The notes under the pieces were generated by a model that saw only the letters and a program-made list of their open reading frames with translations, was not told where the DNA came from and made no database searches. Position numbers and translations under genes: made by a program. DNA of 64,000 nt. Source: Microvelia longipes (lineage: Eukaryota > Arthropoda > Insecta > Hemiptera > Veliidae). Positions 24,225 to 36,319 of the stretch are shown here, piece by piece (position 1 is the first letter of the stretch; each line of letters opens with the position of its first letter). Where the stretch lies: assembly GCA_018340805.1 (NCBI GenBank), contig JACMZG010001908.1, positions 45,173,787 through 45,237,786 of the forward strand. Reading direction: 5' to 3'.

Positions 24225-27070
24225 GAATGTCATTATTGGAGCAATGAAGACGTAAAATGCTCTTTTTGGTATCTACATGTTTAAAAAAGTGAATTTGAAA
24301 GAGACATCATATCTTTATTAGACTAATTTATTTTTAGAGAGTAACTAAGTACTCTCAAATCCCTATAGTCTGAGTTACTCGAAAAAGCATTTAATTAATA
24401 GAATGTTGGTTGTTTTGCTTGCAATAAGTAAGGATTTTTTTAAAATGAAGCAAACAGGTGCTTAGAAAAAAGGGACCCCCTCTCCACGTAATATTATTTT
24501 AAGCTTTGGATAATCATGATATTTAATGGACGAGCAAAGCAAGTCCGAAGTGATGAGAAGAAGTACCGAGTTACCCTGTACTTAATTTCTTTAAGTTTCA
24601 TTTCTATGATATGATGCTGTCATATCATAGAAATGTATTTCAATTTTAAATTCCATTTTAACCCCCACCAGAGTGATTTATCTAAGTTTTTATACATCTA
24701 AACCTTCTTTATTAAAATAAAGGCGTGTTTACTGAATAACATGATAATAGGTCTAACAGTATAAGAGTTATTAAGACTCTAACAAACATTTATTAATAAA
24801 GTGTTCTATATAATATATAGTAACGTTAACTCTGACAAAGATGTTGTGGCTGGTTTTTAACCAGCTAGTTTAGTAAATGTATGCTTACAGTTATTATTTG
24901 TTTTTATTTATTTACTTTATTTTTATTATTTCATTGATTAACTCATAACTGATATTTAAGTAATTTATTAACAAATTATTCCATCAATTTATTTACTCAT
25001 AAAATGTATTCAATGGAAGCATGTGTTCGGAACAAATTTACCACAACCGGACTAACTGCCGTCTAATTATTAATTAAATTTTGGAGAAATAGCTAAAAAA
25101 GTAATAAAAATACTATGTTACTTTTTTTAGACCTATTCTTTCTAAATATAAATAATAGTTTTAAATAAAGATTAGAATAAAGATTTTCTATCTGGTCTAA
25201 TTCATATTTAGTACAACATTCCAGTCTTTTAGGAGGAAATACTGAAAGGATATTTGGATAAATTTAACATAGTGCTTCCAAATAACATTAAAAATTAATT
25301 AAAATTATATAAACACGATTGGAAAAAGTATTTTATGAGAAAATAACATTTTTAATATTAGTTTAGAGTGTTTCAAAACAACTTAATTAAGCTGTGTCTA
25401 GTTTTAGCTACAGTTTTCGAGATAATTAAGTTTAAAAAAATCGAGGGACCGAGCTTAGGGTGTCCAGCAATGATGTTTCAGACTGGGAGACTTTGTCCTA
25501 TATTTGGCACTCTGTAAATTAAATTGTTTGATTTAATCACTTTAGTATAAATTTTACAATACTGGCGTGTTTAAATTAAATATCTAAATCTGTTATGACA
25601 CGAGATTAGTGAAGTTTTAATTACAATTTAAAATTATCACCATTTCTTCTAGTCTAGGTTTTAGTAAAAACTTAAGCAATCCTAAAGAAAGTATAAGAGA
25701 AGGTGAAAGTATAACTTTCTAACTTGTTAAAAAGGGTTGTTTTTAAGAAGGAATGGAAAGAAAGACATTTTGAATTCTGATGAATTTTAAAGTCTTTTGA
25801 GAGGGAAAATAGAGAGAAGGGATAGAAGAGAGCACGGGTAGAAGAGAGCAGGTTTTAACTAGAAAATATCTTTGTCTCTCCTGTCAAGGCAAATTTCTAG
25901 GGGGTTAAGTTGTTCCTTTCGCCGGCAAATTTTATAGACGCTGGTTGCCTATAATTTTGGCATAGCATTACAGAGCACTTAGCTGCTCCTCGCAGGTGGT
26001 AGCGTCACACTTACCTCTTCTATCCTTAATATCTTACCGTTCTACACCATTAGAGATGTCCCTCCCGAGTTGAAATATTACAATGGCTAAGGGAGAAGTC
26101 GATACAGTTTCGATCCCCCCCCCCGGCATCCTTTATAAACTGGGTTACCCTCAGTGTGTAAACACGATGTTTGAAAACGTTTGCAAGTATACGGAGTTTC
26201 TTTTACCAGCTATATTTGATATAATGTGAGCTGAAAAGGAAAACATTGCTTATCAATTCCAACAATGGTTTCTTTAATCCATGCTCTTGCATACAGCATC
26301 ACCCTTATAAAACTTTACCGTTAAATATTCAAACGACTATAGGTACTTTTTAATACCTAAATAACACCTGCTATGATCGTTTAATCAAGAAAACTTAGTA
26401 CTTTCCCCTTGCCTTTAGAATTATACTATTATTTCACACTGTTCAAAGCAAGCATTAAATACAAACAGCGCTAGTTTATGTCATACCTTAGGCTTACATA
26501 TTATAATAAAGGGAAACCTTCTACACATACTATAGTGGAGAATACATTGACAAATCTCAACTATCCTAACCAATTAGAATTAGAATTAGAATTATTATTA
26601 GTTCCCAAGGTCCCTTTCGGGAAATAGGACAAGTTCAAACTTAAAACTAAAAGATAAATAATGAAAAAATAACTAAATGTGTCCGTCATTAGGCTAAAAA
26701 ATCTTTTAGGGCATAATAACCTTGTCCTAAAAGAAAAGATTCAAGTTTTTCAAATAAAAGCTTCTGGCTCTCCATTTTTCAGGATCTATAGTCACAAGCC
26801 TAGGCTCAATTCTCATTGAGAAGAGCTGATGCAACAGCCCTTAGCATCCTGTCCTCGTTTCCATAGTTTTGCAAAGCCAGCGATAGTAGCGACACAAGTT
26901 AATTTAACTCATGTTAACTCAAAACGTAAAAAACCTATTTTTGTGGAATAGCAATGCGTGAAAATATCAGGGTTCAAACCCTGAACAAGACGGTGTTTGT
27001 ATTGCCTTTGAAAGCATGGATTGGACTAAACATTTGAAATAAGTACACTTCTCACTAGAGGAGTAACGAA
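24225..27070. other. No gene recognised
   Basis: Intergenic sequence. It includes a dispersed GGACGAGC repeat copy at 24530-24595 and, just after it, an imperfect short inverted repeat CATTTCTATGATATGAT / GTCATATCATAGAAATG (24599-24636). Near 26965-26990 is a small perfect hairpin TCAGGGTTCAAACCCTGA that looks like a T-arm, but no tRNA body surrounds it. Confidence 0.4.
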
Positions 27071-27074
27071 GTTA

Positions 27075-27630
27075 GCCCTGGTAGCCCTACCCAGCTAGTA
27101 GCCCTGTCCCAGCTCGGTAGCCCTGTCCCAGCTCTTATCCCAGCCTTAGCCCTATACCAGCAGCTCCCAGCTAGCCCTGTCCCACTAGTAGCCCTACAGC
27201 TAGTTAGCCCTATACCAGCAAGTAGCCCTGTCCCAGCTAGTAGCCCTATCCCAGCTAGTAGCCCTATCCCAGCTAGTAGCCCTGTCCCAGCTAGTAGCCC
27301 TATACCAGCTAGTAGCCTATCCAGCTAGTGCCCTGTCCCAGCTAGTAGCCCATCCCAGCTAGTAGCCCTGTGCCCAGCTAGTAGCCCTATACCAGCTAGT
27401 AGCCCTACAGCTAGCCCTATAGCTAGTAGCCTATACCAGCAGTAGCCCATCCCAGCTAGCCCTATCCAGTAGCCCTATCCCAGCAGTAGCCCTGTCCCAG
27501 CTAGTAGCCCTATACCAGCTAGTAGCCCTATCCCAGCTAGTGCCCTGTCCCAGCTAGTAGCCCTATACCAGCTAGTAGCCATATCCCAGCTTGTAGCCCT
27601 ATACCAGCTATTAGCCTTGTCCCAGCTAGA
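27075..27630. repeat. 18-bp minisatellite array
   Basis: About 30 units of CTAGTAGCCCTATCCCAG with TGTCCCAG, TATACCAG and indel variants. It contrasts with its AT-rich surroundings by being about half G+C. Indels break every frame, so no protein is proposed. Confidence 0.92.
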
Positions 27631-30600
27631 TGAAAGTCATGATTTAACTTTAATAAATATATTTGATAAGATAAGAGGACATAACGCAATTCATTACGAT
27701 TATTTTCACACTCCTAAATATAAATATTTTGAACTCATTGCTGAGTAAATAGAACAAGCGCTACAAAGCCTCCTAAATCTTACTCTTCTAACATGATTAT
27801 TATAAACAAATAAATAACAATGAGAATAAATTAAATATGTTCAAGAGATCAATAAAAATCTTTGGCAATATCAAACAAGGTTAAAAACGACCATGAGTTC
27901 TCAATCCAGGGTTCAAAGTCTAGTTTTTAAAACAAAATGAAAAGATCGATAAATTATGACAAGCTTCATGTTACGTGATTGATTAGGGTACTGAGTCATT
28001 TACTTTCATTACCCTGCAATATGAGTACGAGAAGAAAGTTTTTCTCTAATTAGTTACACTTTAAGAGAAAACTTACAAAAGTTCAGTTTTTAGTTGATTT
28101 TCCTAGAAACCTTGAAGCAGTCTCCAGGGTTTCAAGCCACCAGCAAAGAATTTCTGCTTAGAAAGTAACTTATAAAGTGCATACGTAGAGCCTAGAACTG
28201 GAACAGGGCATAACACTTCGGCTCTTCAAAAGTTAAAATTTGTTAATAAAAATACATAACAATAGAAAAACTTGCTTTAGTACTTAAGTAGTCGAAGTAC
28301 TTGTCCTTACTCGACTGTCTAAAGAAAATGGCATATTTATCCCATAGGTTATTAAAAAATATGGGACATCCTTCTAAATTTAGCGCCGCACACTATTATT
28401 TTAACTAATTTAAAGTTCAGTCAATGCTTATCTGAAAGGTATTAGCGCATTTCTTTTGAAACTCCCATATAAAATTGAATAACGCTACTGCTAATGCAGC
28501 TGCTCGAGTAATAAAGCACGAACCGGAAACTTAAGCATGCGGATGCATGAATTTCAAGAAAAGTTCGTCCGACATGTGGACCTTTGAGACCGATTTTTCT
28601 TATATATTATACTGTTTTTTTTCTAAATATATGTATACCTTTACAACGCCCGAAAAGAATAGTATATGCTACATGACTGGAGTGACTTTTTTTTACCTTA
28701 GTTCCTTTTACAGTTTCGCTTCGCTTGACAGCGAATATAGTCGACTCAGTAAAAAAAGACCTCCTTCACAATCTTGTAACATAATATACTATTTAACCAA
28801 ATTTAACTAATTTGTAAAAAAAATTAAAACATATCGGGTACGGGGTACCTTGAAGCTTTTCCTTCACTTCGGACTCGCTTCGCTCATCGTCAGATTGTAT
28901 GGATATCGTATCAGAATATTGCAGTACGTCTCCGGACTCGCTTCTTAGATATTCACAACCAAACAAAATATTAACCAGCATGACCCTAACAACAACAACC
29001 TAAAATTATGTTTTTACTAATCCCTATTGTATGTAAAAGGTCTTACAGAACAATTAGCGAAAACTCTAAAAAGAATCAATGTAGCCTCGAAAAAACGGTA
29101 TTCAATCAAAATTTCTCTATACTTGAAACTATTTCTAAAGAAGACAACTCTAAATTAATTTTCCAAAGTTAGGAGTGGTGGTTGTGACAAAGTATATACA
29201 GGAAAGAACTTAAAAAAATAAAAGCAGGCCATGAATCAGACATATAAGAATACTCAAAGCAATGTGCTTTGGCCCAACAATCTATCCACAAAGCTCAGTG
29301 CTTTTACCCGCCCAAAACCACAAAGTTCAGTATAAAAATGAACAACACTACAAAATAACTGTTTAAAGAAACGACATATTTATCGACCTACACTAATTTT
29401 TGCCATAAAAAGTCAGATATCCCTAACCTTAGAAACTAATTAGTCCAATTATATTTTCAAATTATGTATCAATAGTAGATAATTATATGCATGGTAAAAT
29501 ATATTATAATATTGTAATTATAAAATATTGTGCAATCAAAATCAATAACACTAAGCAAAGGATAAATCTTCATTCCTTTGCTTTTCCCTTTGCCCCTTTA
29601 AGAGGGTCTACAATAAAAACTCCCTCACTGGGCAAGGGAGGTTATAATTGTAGATCTTGTTAATGTACTTAAACTACATTGTTACCTCTTTGTTTCTGAC
29701 GGAATTTTTTGTCTGTTACTCTAGTTGTTTCCTTAAACATTTATCTTTAAGCAACCATGTAACTGTATTGTTTATTTATTATTTTAAACTTTGAAATAGA
29801 TAAAATTATATCGAAAGCTCAGCAAAATTAGTGTTATTATATTGGACCTATAAACTCATTAATTCTTTAAAATAGAGGTGCCTATAAAGTTTTTCGTATT
29901 ATTCAAACGGAAATTACATTTTCTATTTCAAAGTATTTCAGGACAAATGATATTCTATAATATAGACACAAAAATACAAATATAACACGTAAATTAAATC
30001 AGTTTCAGAGGGTCCAAACAACTAAAAAAAGAATCTAGGAAACATCTACTTGCTACGTTCCACAATTTGTGGAGACGTCACGTCTCACGCATGTCGAACG
30101 TTGTTTGAATACAGAACGTGCTTGAAGCGGAAAACATGTCACTAACTGAATATACTCCGGCACTCGCTTTGGTGTGAAATACACATTTATTATATATGTA
30201 ACTCTGTTTGAAGCAAGATATACTCCAGTGTTTATATTATAAACTTTGTATTTATTGCTTCTGGTAACCCTTTAAACAGTAAAATGTTATTATCTTGTAA
30301 TTAATCTGATTAACAAGTTACCTCTTAATTACATTGCTGTTTTGTAGTTCCAGACACTCCGTATTTAGGGTGAGACGTATTAAATACGCCAAAACGACTA
30401 ATTAAATCATGTTGGTAGTAACAGTAATAAACATCACCTCCTAAGGTGATCAATCTCTTCTAAGCAAGCAACTTATATGTATAAGACAAGAAGAAGCGGA
30501 GAAGAATGAAGAAGAAGCGTACACACACACACCTTCCTAATATAAAACACTTTTCATTAGGAAAACCTTGGGCACTCATAACGCTACTACATGTCTTCTC

Positions 30601-31860
30601 GTTAGGTTATAAGCATGTTGCCAATTTTAGTTGTTTCTTATTGTATGATGGTCAATTGTACGGATCTAATGTTATTCTTACCTTGTTTGAGATTTTTTTA
30701 ATAAATGTCTTCATTTTTTAACATGTTTACACCAATAATACAGAATGTTAATACATAATAGTTAAACCAATAAATGTTTCCCTCTTTCTAGGGAAAGGGT
30801 AAGTTAGACATTAAAAAAAATTGCACGCATTTCTAAATCAGTTTAGTCTCGTCTTTAATACTCCCAACAGTAAACAAACTGTATTTTAAGATTTCTGGTT
30901 ATTATTTAATTTCTGATTGTTTTTGATTTTTCGGTCAGTAACTACGAGTGGTCGTATCGACTCCATATATGATTCGTATATGGTCGTATTGTGTTTTATA
31001 TGATTCAGCAATCTAGAATACATAGATAAACTTTATTATGTAAAACCCCCAAATATTACTAATTTATTCAAATCTTTGCTAACTTAGAAAACCGGATTGA
31101 TAACGATACAAGAACCTGGTTTACATGAGGATTCTACTTGTTCGTATATCTTCATCATTCGTCTACTCTACTAATAAATAGACTAACCAAATAATATATT
31201 ATTTGGTTACTTGTGAAGATCAAAAGGGCCATAAATTTGATTAAATTCAGAATCATTTCATTGATTTATAATTTATTTATTTATATAATTTATTTTTAAA
31301 TTCAAAGTAATTTATTTTAAATTACTTTGATTTCAAATTAATTTAATTTCGGTGCATCAAGAAAGCTATGTGAGTTCTGTGTAACACAAAACGTAACATT
31401 TATATTGTTTATAAATATTTACATTTAACTAATGACAAACACTCTACAATGACAAACTAAACTACTTAAAATAATCGCGTGACGTATTGCACTTCAATAT
31501 TTAATTAATATTTAGTAATAAACAGATTGAATATTGAATTCTTTTATAATTCTTTTTATTGTTGCTATTAAATAATAAAGTTCTCAGTAAATCTTTACCA
31601 ACATTATAATAAGACAGAATGCGACGTCTATATTATACGTCAAACTTTCACGTTTCTGTGCGATAATAGCTCAAAATAATCGGAAAAAATATTTTTTTTT
31701 TTTTTTAAATAATATATTCCTTTTATTTTCAGATAAAAACAAATTAAAACAGATTATCATACAAAATCAAATTTTGGTATTTTTATGTCATAACACTGGA
31801 TTATCACCACATTAAGGCATTAGCCTTGTGCTGTGGTGAACAGTCTATAGTCTGCCTTTA
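27631..31860. other. Intergenic; only a dispersed repeat seen
   Basis: AT-rich. Contains a minus-strand copy of the dispersed GGACGAGC repeat at 28826-28900 (CGGGTACGGGGTACCTTGAA, then CACTTCGGACTCGCTTCGCT). Small frames nearby (28547-28810, 28793-28981) overlap this repeat or each other and are not proposed as genes. Nothing else is recognised. Confidence 0.45.
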
Positions 31861-31869
31861 TATCTAATA

Positions 31870-32003
31870 AAAAAATATATACATATATATACGCCAATAC
31901 TACATATACACATACATACCCACATACATACACATATACACACATATACATACGTACACACATATATACATACATATACACACACATATATACATATATA
32001 TAC

Positions 32004-32090
<87 letters not shown>

Positions 32091-32118
32091 CATATATATA
32101 CATATATATTACAATAAT

Positions 32119-32156
<38 letters not shown>

Positions 32157-32176
32157 TAATATATATATATACACAT

Positions 32177-32207
<31 letters not shown>

Positions 32208-32208
32208 T
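31870..32208. repeat. TA/CA compound microsatellite
   Basis: Alternating TATA, CACATA and CATACA tracts. Long frames of Tyr/Ile/Val/Cys on the minus strand are by-products of the dinucleotide repeat. Confidence 0.95.
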
Positions 32209-33237
32209 AAATTAATGTCTAATTTTGTGGATGCTCATGCACGCTGGACCGGATCCAACCAAACTTGATATCCATCAAGTCTTATCAGTGACAATCAAGT
32301 CCTATCAGAGACAAAAGAACATTTACACATTGGCTTATCCAAATAGCCATATTCAATGAAGGTCATCTTGAATTTTTAAAATAAACCAATTAAAACATAC
32401 ATTGTTTCCTAAAACGCAATTATGTCTACAAGCTAGATTAAAGTGTACTGCGTGTCCGAACTGACATAACATAACATAAGAAAATTTTGATAAAAGCAAT
32501 ATGTATTTCAAGTAAATAAGTATTGTAAGCAATACGATCTTAGAACGATAAGCCGAAAAAAGGTCAAAGTAAAAGAAACGAATCCATGACAACGTTTTAA
32601 ATTTATATAACGTTACTTAATATGAGTGAGATGCTCTCACTATTGGACTTTTAAACACTTATGTGGTATACAAATTTATAATTGTTAATAATCTTGTATC
32701 ATGCCTATATTATTGTTTACAAAATTACCAGGTTTTGATAATAATGGCTCATTAAGTGGAATTTAAATGTAATACAAATTAATGAGTAATAAATATTATA
32801 CAATGAGAAAGCATGATACTTATAACTAATACTTATTTATTGTTATATAAATGTTGATTTATTTCCTTAAATGGTACTTAAGATTGCATGCTTGAAGTGT
32901 AATCTGGAATCTACTTTACGGATTAAAACAGATTATGGTGTTAATGTCTCCTCTCGGTATAAATATAAACGATTGCTTTGTCACCAAAGCAGTTCTATAA
33001 TCGTTCTGTTATATGACAAAGGTAAATATATTTTTCAATTTTGCTTTTATGTTGCTGAAGTTTGCATATGGCGGGCTAGAGGAAAGTCAAAATATAAGTT
33101 TTCCTTTCTTTTTCATTTCCCTCACATTTTATCATAGGTATAAGAAGTATTGAGTTCATTCTAATGATCCAAAACCGAGGTTTCCTCATAATAATCCGAT
33201 TCACGCGTTATCTTAACGTTCTGAGTTGTTTTCGACG

Positions 33238-33378
33238 AGCTGTCTGTCTGTCTGTCTGTATGCATCAGTATATCTGTTTGTCTGTCTATATGCGTGTGTA
33301 TATCTGTCTGTCTGTATGTATGTGTATGTCTGTCTGTCTGTCTGTATGTATGCATTTGTATATCTGTCTGTCAGTGCC
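33238..33378. repeat. TCTG/TATG microsatellite
   Basis: TGTCTGTCTGTCTGTATGCA-type repeats. Frames on both strands here are artefacts of the tetranucleotide. Confidence 0.9.
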
Positions 33379-33674
33379 ACAACTCCCGCTGTGTTTATGC
33401 CAGAAATTTGAACCTCGGCACAAATTTTAGACTTGAAGTTTAGTTGCGCTGCCCGATTCCATGATAGTTTTCAAACTATGATTACCTATTTTTCTGAGTT
33501 GTAGCAAATTTAAAAAAATCGAATAAAATCAAAAATTGACTGATCGAGCTAAAATTGGGATCAATTGATCCATTAAAAATATATTTGATGTTAGTCGCCA
33601 TTTTTAAGATATTAACTATTGAGTTTTAAAATTGTAACGCCCTATAACTTAATTTTTTTATTTCTCTTCGACGT

Positions 33675-33862
33675 TTGTCAGATATCAATAGTATAGTATC
33701 AATAGATATCAATCAATCGTCAGATAGCAATAGATATCAATCAATCGTCAGATATCAATAGTATAGTATCAATAGATATCAATCAATCGTCAGATATCAA
33801 TAGTATAGTATCAAAAGAGATCAATCAATCGTCAGATATCAATAGTAGAGTATCAATACTAC
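33675..33862. repeat. ATATCAATAG tandem repeat
   Basis: Irregular repeats of CGTCAGATATCAATAGTATA / GTATCAATAGATATCAATCA with a period of about 60 bp. Another diverged unit lies at about 34100-34130. Confidence 0.8.
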
Positions 33863-34763
33863 AAGATTAAAATCGAGCACTATTATATTTCCCGCCTCAA
33901 GTTAAATGGTTCAATTCCATTAATATAATTATTTTTATTTATTTTTTCTTTCATTCAAGAAGATGAATTATAAGTTAAAATTTAATAATTTGTAAACAGA
34001 TGAAACGGAGTCTCTGCTCTAGCTAGCTACTGGAGGCTCTCACCATAAATAACTTGATGGAAATAAAGATTATTATCATTATTATTATTATTATTATTAT
34101 TAATAGATATCAATCAATCGTGAGATATCAAAATTCCACAGCTGTTCGACTTTTAGTTTGTATATGATTAGTAAACACATATATTTATTAGTGCGACACA
34201 TAAACTTGCACGAAAAAAATTTTTTACGTCCGTTAATGTCATGACGTTTTTAAAAAATAATAAAATACATAAAATGTTCATAAAGAACAATAAAAAATAT
34301 GCTATGAAGTATGATCACATACATATGGTCACAAGACAAGTATGGTCTTAAATGAATACACGAGCATAATAAAAAAGTATTACTCGTTTTATTTGCCAAC
34401 CTACTGTATTAATTTTCTTCGCTTCCATGGTCGCCTAATAATTCTAAGGTCGAACTTAGCGAGACCGGAGTGTAATCACCCAAAGCTTTGGATAAACCAT
34501 GGCATTTGTAAATCATTGACATTAACTTTGGACCACTAATCTATTCTGAAGTCGAGCGCTGCTGTGATACCTAAGTAATGTCACCTGACTCCTGACGTAA
34601 TCATAGCATTCTAAGGACAAGCAAAGCAAGTCCGAAGTCAAAAGACTCTAGACTATGGATAGTTGATTTATGCTAAGCTATACATTTTTGGTACCAATTA
34701 TATAGTCATCTATATTTTCGAAAACATTCGAAAATTATATGGCAACGGTGGAGCTACTTGGAG

Positions 34764-35083
34764 CATAGAGATATAAATAAACTAGAGGGGGCATAGCCTA
34801 TCTCAAGACATTGAGAGGCATAAAACATCTTTTTAAGGCTCTCAGGGGCTCTGTGTAACCTCATTGAAACCTCTTTTATGAATGAGTTAAGGTTGTAATG
34901 AATTAATTGTTTTGGCTTCCCGCACATTATCTGTGTTTTGATATGTATTTTAAACATTTTGTTATAAGTTACTGTAATTTTGTTATGTATATTTGATTAT
35001 ATTGATAGTCCAAGGTATTCAGGTTACTTTTTCGATGTTTCAAAAATCAACCACTAAGGCCCCTCTAGTAATATATCTCTATG
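34764..35083 (-). mobile_element. MITE family A, copy 2
   Basis: A 320-bp copy in minus orientation relative to 10444, with matching inverted ends (CATAGAGATATAAATAAACT ... ATATATCTCTATG). No target duplication is visible, so flanks may have been lost or rearranged. The central region is diverged. Confidence 0.85.
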
Positions 35084-35091
35084 GTTTTTAT

Positions 35092-35385
35092 CATAGAGAT
35101 ACATACTAAAGGGCATAGAGATAAATACTAGAGGGGTCATAGCCTATCTCAATATATACATTGCGTGGCCTAAACATCATTTTGGGCATTATAATAAGGT
35201 TATAATACATCATTTGCTTTGGCGTCCCACACATTGTTAGTGTTTAATTTGAATTTTTAACGTTCTACTTACTGTAATTTTGAATTGATTGTTTGATTCT
35301 ATTTATAACCGTAGGTGGTAAGGTTACTTTTCCAATGTTTTAAAATTTAAGTTATAGGAACCTCTCTAGTAATAATATCTCTATG
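35092..35385 (-). mobile_element. MITE family A, copy 3, with an extra end
   Basis: A diverged copy (35114-35385) preceded at 35092-35113 by a second, isolated terminal sequence CATAGAGATACATACTAAAG. Two left ends side by side and only 30 bp from copy 2 suggest repeated insertion at or near the same site, or an aborted excision. Confidence 0.75.
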
Positions 35386-35926
35386 TACTTAAAGGACAAG
35401 CTTAGTATACTTTACCGTTTTTTCTCCTTTAGTTTCAGATTAATATAAAACAAATGAAATGTATACGTGTTTTAATTTTTTTAACATCTAAAAATAACGA
35501 AATAAATAAATATACAATAAATAAGGCAGCTTTTTGTTGGATTACTATTGTCAAGTAGTGTCGACCGATTTAGGACAATGCCTTCATAAGTGACTGCTAA
35601 GAATAAAATAAATGTATATATTGTTTGAGGACGAGCGAAGCCAAGTGCGAAAACGTGTGCCAGTATAAATTTAGAGATTTGTATATCTAATGATCCCCTT
35701 AAGTATTGCAACACATGAAAGAACGCCTTTGTTTTTGCATTTATATTTAATATTAGATAGAATATTAGTTTTAACACTTCAAACAACTTATATTAATTTT
35801 TTACTCAGTATTTACTTACTTTACGTACTAAGTATTTCTTATTATTTTATTTATTTATAATTTACTGCTTGATTTATACTTTATTTATTTTTGAGTTTTA
35901 TTTTACAAAATTTATGTCTGCCTCCG

Positions 35927-36105
35927 TGGCCGTGATCGTAAAGGCGGTCGATTTCGGCACCGGAGGTCCGGGGTTCGCAGCCCGGGCTATGCTCTAAGAT
36001 TTTATGAATAGTATTTGTATTAAAATGATTTCGCCAACTTTAATTAATTCTTAGAGTGTAGTAGATGCAACCCACCTGAGGTGGTTCCCGCAGGGTGAAT
36101 ACCCT
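35927..36105 (+). mobile_element. tRNA-related SINE-like element, copy 2
   Basis: A plus-strand copy with a tRNA-like head: GCCTCCGTGGCCGTGATCG, AAAGGCGGTCGATTTCGGC, then GGGGTTCGCAGCCC (box B-like, one mismatch to GGTTCGANNCC). The body is shared with 13466-13652. It ends near GGTGAATACCC and lies 210 bp upstream of the legumain gene 1 coding start. It has no poly-A tail or clear TSD, so the SINE assignment is inferred from the Pol III-like boxes and two-copy conservation. Confidence 0.7.
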
Positions 36106-36319
36106 TCGTCTTGTTATTGATTTATCACGGATTTCTTCGATCTTTAGCAATTTTAAATTTACCTAGCGAATCGCTATTAACTAATTTACTAAGCATTTAT
36201 TAAATTATTTAATTTATTAATTAATTAATTAATATATTTTTAATTTAATTTATTATTATCTAATTTATTCATTCTTAAATTTGTTTAGTTGCTAATTATT
36301 TTTTTCTATTTTAGATAAG

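Noticed and set aside
26965..26990. T-arm-like TCAGGGTTCAAACCCTGA as a possible tRNA
   Set aside because: No acceptor, D or anticodon arm can be built around it; most likely a chance palindrome.
31820..32208. Long minus-strand open frames of Tyr/Ile/Val/Cys
   Set aside because: They are translations of a TA/CA microsatellite; no start context, splice sites or homology.
33161..33430. Cys/Leu/Ser/Val-rich frames on both strands
   Set aside because: Produced by the TCTG/TATG tetranucleotide repeat.
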